Source of the DNA: Minisyncoccota bacterium
GTDB lineage: Bacteria; Patescibacteria; Microgenomatia; UBA1400; PJMF01
Length of the DNA: 27,229 nt
Direction of reading: 5' to 3'
NCBI GenBank assembly: GCA_012515515.1
Contig: JAAYYE010000016.1
Location: 1 to 27,229, forward strand
In this document: positions 6,844-15,577 of the stretch, piece after piece
Position numbering within the stretch: the stretch's first letter is position 1
How the letters are laid out: every line of letters begins with the position of its first letter
Translations under genes and position numbers: made by a program
Notes under the pieces: model-generated
The model's database searches: none
Seen by the model: only the letters and a program-made list of their open reading frames with translations
Told to the model about the DNA's origin: nothing

Positions 6844-8589
6844 GTGTTAAAGAAGCTATCATCGGCAGCAATTGTTCTATTAGTTTTAGTGCTGTTGGGA
6901 GTATTAATGCCAACAGCGTTGACTTTTTTGCGTCAACAGCCCCAAGTGTTGGCAATCAGCGATGTCGACAAGCTCCAAGAAGAAATCAACGAACTGCAAC
7001 ACTTAAAAGAACTGTCTGAATCGGCTACCACTCCTCTGGAAACAGAAGTGGCCAATCTTGAGTCGCGCATTCGTTCAGCTCAGGCTGGAATTAATAGTGC
7101 TAAGCAGCAAGTGGCTGAATTAGCCACTAGTATTGAGCAAAGAGAGGAAGACTTGGCTTATCACTATCAACTTTTTGCTAATCGGATTGCCGAAAGTTAT
7201 AGGCGGATACGTAGTTTTAATCCTTTAAGCCTAATTTTTTCGAGTCCAAATGCTACTATCTTTAGTAAAAATTTAGTTTATCAAGATTCAGCTAAGGCTC
7301 AAGACGATCGCCTAATTCGCTCAATTTCTGGAGAATTAAAACAATTGGCCGACGATAAACAAGAATTAGAAGCGACTCAAGTTCATTTAACTGCTTTGCA
7401 AAGTCAACTTGACGGGCAAGCAGATTTTTTTAAGGGGGAAATCGCTAAAGCCAAACAATATCAACAAGAATTAGGTAGTCAAATAGCTGAATTATCGGCT
7501 ATGCAGCAAGCAATTGTTGCTGCTAGAAGTGGTTCTTATATTACTGGAGTTGGCTCTGTCCCAATTGGAAAAGATTATGAAGCATCTATTGCCGGGTTTA
7601 AAGAAAAAGCTCCTTCTAACACATTTGCGGTTTTTTCTTTTGGTGCTTATACCCATCGCAAAGGAATGAGTCAGTATGGCGCTAAAGCAAGGGCTGAAAA
7701 TGGTGAGGACTATGAAGATATTCTCAAGGCATATTATGGTAAAAAACCAGTAAAAAAAGATACAGGAGGAAATATTTTAGTTGACGGTTATGGCAGCATG
7801 GATTTTGAAGGCAAATATCTTTATGGAATTGCTGAAATGCCTCACACTTGGCACGAAGATGCTTTGAAAGCCCAGGCGATAGCTGCTAGAACCTATGCTT
7901 ATCGTTATAAGAAAGAAGGAAAAAGTATTTGTACAACGCAATCTTGTCAAGTTTATGACTCAAATAAGGCCGCAAATCCCCCAGCAGCTTGGAAAAAAGC
8001 AGTGAAAGACACAAAGGGTATGATTCTTGAAGATGTGGTAACTTATTACTCATCTACCTCAGGAGGTTATTTAAGTACTTTGGGTTGGGATACAACTAAT
8101 GGCAGTGGTAGCAATGATTGGACTAGTCGTGCATGGGAAAGCATTGCTGGCTCTCCTTGGTTTTATAAGGCTTGGTATCGTAATGGGCCCGGCGATAATG
8201 CATATAGCTGTGGTCGTTATCCGTGGATGACCCAAGAAGAAATGTCAGACATTTTAAATGCTTATTTAGTATTCAAGAAACCAAATGGAGCAGATACCGA
8301 TAGAATTGTGCCAGTCACTATTAAAAGTTGTCCGATTAAAGGGGTAACGGGTAATCCTTACAGCATGTCAGAATTAAGAAAATTTGTAGATAATCCAGTA
8401 ACTAGTGTCAGTTCGGTGTCCTCAAAACATAGTGGTAGTGGGCAAACTACCGAAGTTAGTTTTTCTACAAATAGGGGTTCGATAAGTATGTCTGGAAGTG
8501 AATTTAAAGAAATATTTAACACTCGTGCTCCAGGACATCTTTCTATTCCTCAAAGTGGATTTGCTTTCTTTAATATCGAAAAAAAATAA
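6844..8589 (+). CDS. Secreted coiled-coil protein with SpoIID/LytB domain
   Basis: 581 residues from a GTG. Residues about 7-30 form a signal peptide or anchor. Residues 40-240 are a long heptad-rich coiled coil (many Glu/Gln/Leu/Ala), like the N-terminal part of cell-wall hydrolase regulators such as PcsB/EnvC. From residue 260 on the sequence fits the SpoIID family: 'HRKGMSQYGAKARAENG', 'YLYGIAEMP', 'ALKAQAIAARTYAY' and a later 'YYSSTSGG'. SpoIID of Bacillus is a lytic transglycosylase acting on denuded glycan, and the related LytB domain is found in amidase enhancers. The combination suggests a peptidoglycan-remodelling enzyme or an activator held by the coiled coil. It converges with the VanW gene, with 26 bases between the stops and no clear hairpin terminator. 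Confidence 0.85.
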   Translation: MLKKLSSAAIVLLVLVLLGVLMPTALTFLRQQPQVLAISDVDKLQEEINELQHLKELSESATTPLETEVANLESRIRSAQAGINSAKQQVAELATSIEQREEDLAYHYQLFANRIAESYRRIRSFNPLSLIFSSPNATIFSKNLVYQDSAKAQDDRLIRSISGELKQLADDKQELEATQVHLTALQSQLDGQADFFKGEIAKAKQYQQELGSQIAELSAMQQAIVAARSGSYITGVGSVPIGKDYEASIAGFKEKAPSNTFAVFSFGAYTHRKGMSQYGAKARAENGEDYEDILKAYYGKKPVKKDTGGNILVDGYGSMDFEGKYLYGIAEMPHTWHEDALKAQAIAARTYAYRYKKEGKSICTTQSCQVYDSNKAANPPAAWKKAVKDTKGMILEDVVTYYSSTSGGYLSTLGWDTTNGSGSNDWTSRAWESIAGSPWFYKAWYRNGPGDNAYSCGRYPWMTQEEMSDILNAYLVFKKPNGADTDRIVPVTIKSCPIKGVTGNPYSMSELRKFVDNPVTSVSSVSSKHSGSGQTTEVSFSTNRGSISMSGSEFKEIFNTRAPGHLSIPQSGFAFFNIEKK

Positions 8590-8615
8590 GCCATAAAAAA
8601 ACAAGCCACAAAAAA

Positions 8616-10460
8616 TTAAATTCCTTGCAAATATTTAGCGCTCCACGGATGATAATAACTATAATAGTAGTCCTCGCGAATAATTTCGCCAAATTTATCC
8701 CTTATAACATTGGTAAATTCAGCTTTAATACCAGAACTGGCCCAGTCAACCTGTTTTAAAGCACCAGGCGGAAGACTGGGGTCTGGGATATATACAGGTT
8801 CTAGAGCCGGCTGATAGCCCCAGTTTTTGTAATTAACAATTTCGCTATAACGACCATCACTTGTCCCGTAGATTTTTACCGTCATATACAATTTGTCCGC
8901 ATTACTTTGAAATTCAAGCAAGAGGTGACCAGAGGTGTCATTAATAAAACGCAAGTCAACATTGCCACTATAAACAGTTGCATCAAAACCAGCTTGGCTA
9001 TTAATTTCATAATAAGAAACACGGTAAGAATGGGGCAGACGTTTAGTGACATTTAAACCCGCGTCTAATAAAGCTCGAAACAAAGTGCTACTTGTTTGAC
9101 AAACGCCTCCGCCAGCAGCTAGTTGTGAAGCCCCATCTTTAATAATGTAAGCATCTTGGTAGCCGGTGCTGCTGTCAACATTTCCTAAGGCGCGATTAAA
9201 AGAAAATTCTTCTCCTGGAGCAACAATAGTCCAATTAAGGATGCGATTAGTTAGATCAACATTGTGAATGCGACTTTTAATTGAACCCCGATACCAACTC
9301 TCGCCAAAACCAATCAGCTCATTAATCCCAAAATCATTAGTTTGGGCCAAAGTAATTGCTGCATCTTGGCTAATCATATCTAAGTGAAAAAAATCTTGAT
9401 TATTGTTGCTAATACTAGCTAGATTTTCACCCTTTTCTAAAGCAATCAAGCCTTGTAGAATTTTATTTTTTAAAGCCGCTTCATTAACTTTTAAACCCTT
9501 AAGATCCGGGATAAATTGATCGACAATGATCTGATCTTTTTCGTCACGATGGAACTGAAAACTAGCATTTTGTGCAGGACGATTAATGTCTTTAGTTTTG
9601 TTTTCAATTAGTTGAATTAATGCTTCTTCATCAACCAATTGTTGGTTGATGCCGTCAGCAAATCTAAGCAAGGCAATGAGTTCTTGATCAGTAAATTCTG
9701 CTCGTTGCTGCTCGGCAGTGAAAATAAAATTTTGACCAATAATGGCTTGGGCACGACTACTGGCTTTATTAATTTGCTCCTGATTAAGCTTAGCGCTCGT
9801 AGAAGCAATCATTGCTTCAACTATTAAATCATTGGCCTGTAACTGGAGCCAGGGAGTTTTCAAGATATCTTTAATTTTTTCCTGACTTTCTTCTATAAGT
9901 AACTGACGACCGTCTGCTCCAGGATTGATAATTAAGGATTGTGGATTGCCAGAATAATTAAGGGTGGCGCTGGCTGCTTGTTTGTCGAGGTCGTAGCGCT
10001 CGGCTAATTCAGCCAGCGCCAAACGCAGCTCTTCTTCATCAATCGTTGCTTGTGTATAAAATTCTTTTTTTTGCCAAGTTTTAGCCAAAGCTTTAAAAAA
10101 TCCCTCGTTTTTCCCATCTGTCATCGCCTGATTCATAGTATGAGTAAAATTTTCCTGCAATATTAGCTCAACACTTGTTTCTTCAATTAAATTTGGGTCG
10201 TAAACAATGTGTAATGGTAGTTGTTTACTGGTAGTTAGCCAATTATCAGCTAGTTTTTTTTCTGCTTCTGCCATTGTCAGGTCGCTGACTCTTACTTGAT
10301 CGATATAGGTCTGTGGATAAAAGCGGTCTTGATAATAATTTATATAGATTTTGCTTAAAAATACTGCTCCAAATAATAAGATGACTCCTAAAATTACTAA
10401 ATAATAATTTTTTTTAAGATAGCGAAAGCTAGTCTTGATTACTAAGGAAATTTTATCCAT
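8616..10460 (-). CDS. VanW family protein
   Basis: 614 residues. A single N-terminal membrane segment (about 18-38) is followed by a long extracellular part. Residues 45-330 contain two regions of the type often found before VanW domains (peptidoglycan-binding/YoaR-like; 'YIDQVRVSDLTMAEAEKKL' begins the first). The VanW domain occupies about residues 370-540, with 'NWTIVAPGEEFSFNRALG', 'GGGVCQTSSTLFRA' and 'PHSYRVSYY'. The exact biochemical function of VanW is unknown; it is associated with glycopeptide-resistance loci and cell-wall genes. The ATG start gives a proper Lys-rich N-terminus before the membrane segment. It is divergent from the solute-binding protein gene, with 48 bases between the two starts. 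Confidence 0.85.
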   Translation of the reverse strand: MDKISLVIKTSFRYLKKNYYLVILGVILLFGAVFLSKIYINYYQDRFYPQTYIDQVRVSDLTMAEAEKKLADNWLTTSKQLPLHIVYDPNLIEETSVELILQENFTHTMNQAMTDGKNEGFFKALAKTWQKKEFYTQATIDEEELRLALAELAERYDLDKQAASATLNYSGNPQSLIINPGADGRQLLIEESQEKIKDILKTPWLQLQANDLIVEAMIASTSAKLNQEQINKASSRAQAIIGQNFIFTAEQQRAEFTDQELIALLRFADGINQQLVDEEALIQLIENKTKDINRPAQNASFQFHRDEKDQIIVDQFIPDLKGLKVNEAALKNKILQGLIALEKGENLASISNNNQDFFHLDMISQDAAITLAQTNDFGINELIGFGESWYRGSIKSRIHNVDLTNRILNWTIVAPGEEFSFNRALGNVDSSTGYQDAYIIKDGASQLAAGGGVCQTSSTLFRALLDAGLNVTKRLPHSYRVSYYEINSQAGFDATVYSGNVDLRFINDTSGHLLLEFQSNADKLYMTVKIYGTSDGRYSEIVNYKNWGYQPALEPVYIPDPSLPPGALKQVDWASSGIKAEFTNVIRDKFGEIIREDYYYSYYHPWSAKYLQGI

Positions 10461-10508
10461 AATAGAGTTGTTACGATACTATTTTTATTGTAGTGTTTTT
10501 ATCTTTTT

Positions 10509-12371
10509 ATGCCAAATCAAAAATTACCTCAACCCAATATTCCAGGCCAAAACGCCACTCAAACCAATGATGATCAAGACAAGACTACTCATATATTTCC
10601 TAAAACTACACCAGGAGTTTCATCTCGAGAAAACCCAGCTGGTCGACCTCCAGAAAAACCCACTCTCGTACCTGATAAACCCTTGACTGATCCAGTGCCT
10701 CAAGACCAATTATCTCAAGCAACTGATTCAGTGAGTGCTGGAGGTATTGATCCAAGTTTAATTGGAAAAAAAGTGTCAATGCCTAAGGACCTGGCTAATT
10801 CAGCAGAACAAAAAGTGCAATTGCCTCAACCCTTTGTGCCAAATGAAATGAAGGCGAGTGCTAAGCCAATTATTGCTCCAGCAGGCAGACCGCTTACCAC
10901 TGGCGCGACCCTTTCAAAGGAAGAAGTGTCTTTAACTAGGCCGTCTTCGGCTCCAGAACCTGCTGAAGATGACAAAAAGCCTGATGAAGCTGATGCCAAG
11001 GCTAAAAAACCGCCGGCTCCTCCCAAGAAAAAACTTACACCCAAAACAATAGCTTTAATTGTTCTGCCTTTACTAATTTTAGGCGTTCTAGGTTTTTTTG
11101 TTTACAAAAATTTCTTTGCTAAAAATAATGTGCCACAAAATCAAGGTGCAGCACCATCTGGCGCTGCTCAGCCTGTAGAAATTATTGATATTACTTATTG
11201 GGGATTATGGGAAGATGGAGAGATATTAAATGATGTCTTTGATGATTTTGAAGCTCAAGAAGGAATTCGCGTTGATTATCGCAAACAGTCACATCGTGAT
11301 TATCGAGAAAGATTGGAACAAGCTTTGTCGTCTAGCAACGGCCCAGATGTCTTCCGCTATCATATGACTTGGGTGCCCATGTTGACTGATCGACTGGCAG
11401 CTCTCCCAACTAATATTATGACTAGTGCCGAATATCAGCAGACTTTTTACCCAATTAGTTTTGAGACCTTACAATCCTCAGGACGAATTGTTGGTATTCC
11501 TTTAATGTATGATGGTTTGGCACTTTTTTATAATAAAGAAATATTGCGTAATGCCAATCTTAGCGTGCCAACTACTTGGTCTGAATTGCGTGGGACTGCT
11601 AATCAATTAACTGTTCCTGGAAATGTCAGTACTCGCCGAGATGATAATATTACTCAAGCTGGTTTAGCTATTGGCAATGCTAGCAATGTTGAGCACTTTG
11701 CGGATATTTTAGCTTTATTGATTTTGCAAAATGGTGGCGATCTTACCGAGCCTACTAGTCAAAATGTAGTTGATGCGCTCACTTTTTATACAAATTTTAT
11801 TAAACAAGATAAAGTTTGGTCAAATAATTTACCCAACTCGACGGTGGCCTTTGCTCGAGGTGAAGTTGCCATGATTTTTGCCCCTTCCTGGAGAGCTTTA
11901 GAGATTAAACAAATCAATCCAAATCTGGATTTTGCGGTCGCCCGTGTGCCTCAATTATCTAGTGAAGAAAATATTGCTTGGGCAACTTTTTGGGCTGAAG
12001 GAGTGAGTAAAAATAGTACTAAACAAGAAGCGGCTTGGAAATTGCTCAAATATCTATCTTCACCAGAGGTGTTGCGTAAGTTTTACAACAGCGCCAGTTT
12101 AATAAGACCTTTTGGTGAAATTTATCCTCGACCTGATATGGCTAGCGAATTAAGTGATGATGAATATTTAGCTGCCTTTATAGATGATGCTCCTGATGCA
12201 AAATCCTTACCGATGGCAAGTTTTACTCATGATAATGGGGTGAACGATCAGTTGATTCAATACTATGCGGATGCGATTAACGCTGTTTTGGCTGGAGATC
12301 AACCACTAGAAGCTCTAGAGGATGTTGAAGCGGGCATCAATCAAGTTGTTGTCAAATACAGCCTAAATTAG
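10509..12371 (+). CDS. Membrane-anchored extracellular solute-binding protein (SBP family 1)
   Basis: 620 residues with an unusual layout. The first 175 or so residues are Pro/Lys/Ser-rich and appear disordered. They end in a Lys-rich stretch and one membrane helix (about 178-200). Residues 230-620 form a substrate-binding domain of the sugar-type SBP_bac_1 family: 'DITYWGLWEDGEILNDVFDDFE', 'NGPDVFRYH', 'GIPLMYDGLALFYNKEIL', 'PTTWSEL', 'GEVAMIFAPSWRA'. The positive charges before the helix predict cytoplasmic N-terminus and outside C-terminus, so the binding domain is tethered by a signal anchor instead of the usual lipobox. No permease or ATPase gene lies in the window, so its partner is unknown. 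Its stop shares bases with the stop of the convergent yvcK-like gene (12368-12371). Confidence 0.8.
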   Translation: MPNQKLPQPNIPGQNATQTNDDQDKTTHIFPKTTPGVSSRENPAGRPPEKPTLVPDKPLTDPVPQDQLSQATDSVSAGGIDPSLIGKKVSMPKDLANSAEQKVQLPQPFVPNEMKASAKPIIAPAGRPLTTGATLSKEEVSLTRPSSAPEPAEDDKKPDEADAKAKKPPAPPKKKLTPKTIALIVLPLLILGVLGFFVYKNFFAKNNVPQNQGAAPSGAAQPVEIIDITYWGLWEDGEILNDVFDDFEAQEGIRVDYRKQSHRDYRERLEQALSSSNGPDVFRYHMTWVPMLTDRLAALPTNIMTSAEYQQTFYPISFETLQSSGRIVGIPLMYDGLALFYNKEILRNANLSVPTTWSELRGTANQLTVPGNVSTRRDDNITQAGLAIGNASNVEHFADILALLILQNGGDLTEPTSQNVVDALTFYTNFIKQDKVWSNNLPNSTVAFARGEVAMIFAPSWRALEIKQINPNLDFAVARVPQLSSEENIAWATFWAEGVSKNSTKQEAAWKLLKYLSSPEVLRKFYNSASLIRPFGEIYPRPDMASELSDDEYLAAFIDDAPDAKSLPMASFTHDNGVNDQLIQYYADAINAVLAGDQPLEALEDVEAGINQVVVKYSLN

Positions 12372-13393
12372 ATTTTTAAGATAGCATTAGCTAATTTGTG
12401 TTTATCGTGTCGAAGCAAACTGTGGCTGTGACTAATATCTTGTTTTACCAAGACAGTTGACAGCAATCGTTGACGTTTAATAATTAGTTTTGACCAATCA
12501 ATTGGCGCTGCTTGTTGCTTTTTTGCTTGATTTAAGTCGTCAAGCACTGGCCACTCATTTTGGCTGGCGTAATGTTTTAGAATTTTTGGGCTAATTTTTT
12601 CATTATTGAGTAAAATATAGTCTGGTAGTCGTTTGCAATATTTTTTAACTTCTAAGAGATGATCTAGGGCTGTCATCTGATGTGTTTGAGTAAAATGAGT
12701 CATTAGGTTGAGTACATAGATAAATTTTCCGCCATTTTTTTTATTGTTTTGCAATGCTTCGGCAAAACCGGTAGCTAGGGTATTGGCTAAGAGGCTGGCA
12801 TATAGATCTCCTGGACCTAAAATTACTAGGTCGGCCTCGACAATTGCTTGAGCAGCTCGTTTATAGATTTTTTGGCTTTTTTTAAAGCTAATCTTTTTGA
12901 TTTTTTGTCCGCCTAAACTAGGATTGTCTAGATTTTTTTCTCCTACAAGCTGTTGCTGGTTGGCGTAATTAATAACTAGATCGGCTGGGTGTTCGCTGAT
13001 GGGGTAAACTTTGCCAGCAATTTCGAATACACGACTGGCAATTTCTATGGCTCGAGCAGGACTATCTTTTCTTTGTTGCGCTAGATCCTCAAGAGCAGTC
13101 AAAATTAGATTGCCTAGATTGTGGCCAGCCAAACTAGATTGCTCACTAAATCGATACAGTAAAATATCTCTAATTAAGGATTCATTGTCACCAGTGGCTA
13201 GGGCAGCCAGACATTGGCGTAAGTCACCCGCAGGCAAAAAACCAAATTCATCACGAAGGCGGCCGGTTGAGCCACCATCGTCAGACACCACCACGATGGC
13301 AGTTAATTCTAATTGGGGGTATTGTTTTAAACCACTCAAGACGACAGCTGTGCCAGTGCCTCCACCGATGACCACGATTTTTTTCTTTTTCAT
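12368..13393 (-). CDS. yvcK: YvcK/CofD-like protein (gluconeogenesis factor family)
   Basis: 341 residues, close to the usual family length. The N-terminus carries the nucleotide-binding loop GGGTGTA (about residues 10-16). Next come 'IVVVSDDGGSTGRLRDEFG', 'PAGDLRQCLAAL' and the 'AGHNLGNLILTALEDL' segment, all hallmarks of YvcK. Further on are 'DLVILGPGDLYASLLANTL' and 'LLNNEKISPKIL'. In Bacillus, YvcK (GlmR) binds UDP-GlcNAc and influences carbon flow into cell-wall precursors. The surrounding envelope genes fit that role. The -10 at 13410-13405 (extended TGTTAAAAT) lies 11 bases before the ATG. Confidence 0.9.
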   Translation of the reverse strand: MKKKKIVVIGGGTGTAVVLSGLKQYPQLELTAIVVVSDDGGSTGRLRDEFGFLPAGDLRQCLAALATGDNESLIRDILLYRFSEQSSLAGHNLGNLILTALEDLAQQRKDSPARAIEIASRVFEIAGKVYPISEHPADLVINYANQQQLVGEKNLDNPSLGGQKIKKISFKKSQKIYKRAAQAIVEADLVILGPGDLYASLLANTLATGFAEALQNNKKNGGKFIYVLNLMTHFTQTHQMTALDHLLEVKKYCKRLPDYILLNNEKISPKILKHYASQNEWPVLDDLNQAKKQQAAPIDWSKLIIKRQRLLSTVLVKQDISHSHSLLRHDKHKLANAILKI

Positions 13394-13404
13394 TTTGCTT
13401 TTTT

Positions 13405-13413
13405 ATTTTAACA
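13405..13413 (-). promoter_or_regulatory. Extended -10 box of the yvcK-like gene
   Basis: TG-T-TAAAAT on the minus strand, 11 bases before the ATG at 13393. The predicted leader is only about 4-5 bases. Confidence 0.45.
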
Positions 13414-13423
13414 GATGATTGGT

Positions 13424-13429
13424 TAGAAT
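13424..13429 (+). promoter_or_regulatory. -10 box of the nucleotidyltransferase-radA unit (leaderless)
   Basis: TAGAAT followed by exactly 6 bases (AGGCTT) and the ATG at 13436. This is the same spacing as at 6779, 6844 and 5202. Confidence 0.5.
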
Positions 13430-13435
13430 AGGCTT

Positions 13436-13972
13436 ATGAACTTGCCTGAAGAATTAGCGACAATTTTACAGTTAAGAAAGCGCAATCATAGTCAACTAAC
13501 CCTGGTGACTGGAGTGTTTGATGTTTTACATCATGAACATCGGCAGTTCCTTTTAGCAGCTAAACAAATTGGTCAAATTTTGCTTATTGGTTTGGAAAGC
13601 GATCAGCGAGTGACAGCAGTCAAAGGTCAAGGGCGACCTATTAATGATGAGCATAGTCGTCAAAAAAATCTATTAGCATGGAATATAGCCGATTTAGTTT
13701 TTATTTTACCGCCTAGTTTTGGTCAAGCTGCATTAAGAAAAGCCTGGTTAGAAGTGATTAGGCCAGACTATTTGGCAGTTTCTAGCCACACGCCCTTTTT
13801 AGCCATTAAAAGACGAGAAATTCAGGCAGTTGGTGGTCAACTAAAAATTGTTCATCAGTTTAATCCGCAAGTATCGAGCAGTAAATTAATAGATAAAAAA
13901 ATTCGGCAAACTCAAACAATTAATAACAGTAAAAACACGAAAAATAATAATAAAAAAGTAAAAAAGGAGTAG
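13436..13972 (+). CDS. Cytidylyltransferase-like nucleotidyltransferase
   Basis: 178 residues of the HIGH-type nucleotidyltransferase superfamily (RfaE C-domain, TagD, PanC-like fold). The first strand and loop are 'LVTGVFDVLHHEHRQFLLAA', where the HxGH motif reads His32-His-Glu-His35, with the usual Gly replaced by Glu. 'GLESDQRVTAVKGQGRPIN' matches the conserved region after the second strand (as in 'VNSDxSVxxxKGxxRP'), and a late 'SSSKLI' stands where the family has SST.IR. The substrate cannot be told; glycero-manno-heptose phosphate, glycerol phosphate or similar are possible. The C-terminus is a low-complexity Asn/Lys tail. It is first in a unit with radA: its stop lies 6 bases before the radA ATG, and its tail codes for the radA Shine-Dalgarno sequence. 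Confidence 0.75.
   Translation: MNLPEELATILQLRKRNHSQLTLVTGVFDVLHHEHRQFLLAAKQIGQILLIGLESDQRVTAVKGQGRPINDEHSRQKNLLAWNIADLVFILPPSFGQAALRKAWLEVIRPDYLAVSSHTPFLAIKRREIQAVGGQLKIVHQFNPQVSSSKLIDKKIRQTQTINNSKNTKNNNKKVKKE
13965..13969 (+). promoter_or_regulatory. Shine-Dalgarno sequence of radA
   Basis: AGGAG within the end of the upstream gene, 9 bases before the ATG. It contrasts with the leaderless-type starts of first genes. Confidence 0.7.
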
Positions 13973-13978
13973 TTTTTA

Positions 13979-15349
13979 ATGACGGCTAAAACGCTAACTC
14001 AATTTATCTGCCAAAACTGTGGTGCAAGTTATAGTAAATGGCAGGGTCAATGTGCGCAGTGTCAAGAATGGAACACTTTGGTAGAAGAGTTAGTTAATCA
14101 AAAAAGCGATCAAAGGCAGAAAACTAGTTTATCAAAAGCGCTTTTAAATAAAAAATTGTTAAATTTTTCTCAAGTTGAGCGCTTGAGCGAGGCAAAACAA
14201 CGTTTTTTAAGTAACATTGGGGAATTGGATCGGGTTTTGGGCGGAGGCTTAGTGACGGGGATGACGATTTTGATTGGTGGCGAGCCGGGAATTGGTAAAT
14301 CTACTTTATTAACACAAACGGTACTAATGATGGTGGCTAAAAGTGCTAAGCCCTTAAACATTTTTTATGTTTGTGGTGAAGAAAGCCCAAGTCAAATTGG
14401 TATGCGCATTGAGCGTTTGTTAAAAAAGAGTAAAAGTCAAAATTTACGTGAAAAACTGAATAAGGCTCTATTTTTTGTTACTAGCAGTGATGTTGATGAA
14501 ATCACTACCTTAATGGCCAAGCAAAAACCAGACTTAGTGATCGTCGATAGTATCCAATCAGTCACTACCAGCGATTTAACGGGTGCCAGTGGGAGTGTCG
14601 GACAAATCAGAGAGTGCAGTGCGCGCTTTATTGATCAAGCTAAATCTCAAGGAGTACCGGTGTTTTTGGTGGGTCACATTACTAAAGATGGGGCAATTGC
14701 TGGGCCAAAAATTTTGGAGCACATGGTGGATACGGTCTTAATTATGGAAGGTGAGCGGTCGGGGCAGTTGCGCATTTTGCGTTCATTAAAAAATCGTTTT
14801 GGCGCTAGTGACGAGGTCGGTATTTTTCAAGCTGTTGATTGGGGTTTAAATGAAGTGACTAATCCTAGTGAATTGTTTTTAGAAAATCAGAATCAAGCGG
14901 TGAGTGGGGCAGCCACAGTTTGTGTGATGGAGGGCAGTCGACCACTTTTGACCGAAGTCCAAGCTTTAGTTGTATCGAGTCACTTGGCTATGCCTAGGCG
15001 AGTTGGCCGAGGGATCGATGTAAGTCGTATTCAAGTATTAGCAGCTGTTTTGCAAAAGCATGCTCGTTTGTCTTTAAGCAATTATGACGTTTTTGTTTCA
15101 GCAGCAGGTGGTTTTAAATTAAGTGAGCCAGCAGTCGATTTGGGTTTGGCAGTAGCCATTGCCAGTTCGATGTCTGGCAAAAAAATTCCCCAAAAAACTG
15201 TTTTTATTGGCGAAATCGGTCTACTCGGGGAAGTGAGGCAAGTTGCCTATTTTGAACGCCGAGTTAAAGAGGCCAAGCGCTTAGGCTTTAATAAAATCAT
15301 TTCAGCCCAAAACTATAAACATATTAGCCAGGTGATTAAGGCTCTTTAG
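13979..15349 (+). CDS. radA: DNA repair protein RadA
   Basis: 456 residues, standard length. A C4 zinc finger (Cys11, 14, 25, 28) opens the protein. Next is a RecA-like ATPase with Walker A 'GGEPGIGKST' at about 98-107 and Walker B 'DLVIVDSIQS', then the RadA-specific 'LKNRFG' at about 269. From about 350 to the end there is a Lon-protease-like domain ('AAGGFKLSEPAVDLGLAVA', 'FIGEIGLLGEVR'). RadA is a ring helicase that helps branch migration in recombination. AGGAG at 13965-13969, 9 bases before the ATG, is one of the clearest Shine-Dalgarno sequences in the window and fits its position as a second gene. All motifs look intact. Confidence 0.96.
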   Translation: MTAKTLTQFICQNCGASYSKWQGQCAQCQEWNTLVEELVNQKSDQRQKTSLSKALLNKKLLNFSQVERLSEAKQRFLSNIGELDRVLGGGLVTGMTILIGGEPGIGKSTLLTQTVLMMVAKSAKPLNIFYVCGEESPSQIGMRIERLLKKSKSQNLREKLNKALFFVTSSDVDEITTLMAKQKPDLVIVDSIQSVTTSDLTGASGSVGQIRECSARFIDQAKSQGVPVFLVGHITKDGAIAGPKILEHMVDTVLIMEGERSGQLRILRSLKNRFGASDEVGIFQAVDWGLNEVTNPSELFLENQNQAVSGAATVCVMEGSRPLLTEVQALVVSSHLAMPRRVGRGIDVSRIQVLAAVLQKHARLSLSNYDVFVSAAGGFKLSEPAVDLGLAVAIASSMSGKKIPQKTVFIGEIGLLGEVRQVAYFERRVKEAKRLGFNKIISAQNYKHISQVIKAL

Positions 15350-15392
15350 GCTTTGTTTTTCATTTTTTTTCGATTTTTGCTGATTTTAGCGA

Positions 15393-15439
15393 TTAGCAAG
15401 AGTTTTCCCAAGTTTTACTCAATTAGGGGAGCTTGCTAA
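15393..15439 (+). repeat. Stem-loop downstream of radA
   Basis: TTAGCAAG (15393-15400) pairs perfectly with CTTGCTAA (15432-15439). An inner TCCC/GGGA pairing can shorten the 31-base loop. The T-rich run follows some 20 bases later, so it is not a standard intrinsic terminator. Confidence 0.5.
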
Positions 15440-15543
15440 ATAATTGTGAAAAACTTTCTTTTTTACTCTGGATTTTTACTAAAAATATTAATATAGGATA
15501 GCCGATTAAAGGGCTTTTTATAATTATAGGACTATTTTGAGAC

Positions 15544-15571
15544 TTGTCAAAATTATAAAAACTGCTAAAAT
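15544..15571 (+). promoter_or_regulatory. Strong candidate promoter of an untranslated transcript
   Basis: TTGTCA (15544-15549), a 16-base spacer and TAAAAT (15566-15571) preceded by TG at 15563-15564 (extended -10). Each hexamer matches five of six consensus bases. Transcription would start near 15578, some 560 bases before rho. Confidence 0.55.
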
Positions 15572-15577
15572 TAATAA

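Noticed and set aside
6836..6850. ATG at 6836 as start of the SpoIID-domain gene
   Set aside because: It reaches a stop after four codons and lies in the -10 box; the GTG at 6844 is in the correct frame.
10435..10686. Frame of 83 codons overlapping the start of the solute-binding protein gene
   Set aside because: It overlaps both divergent genes in another frame; the solute-binding protein frame has clear domain support.
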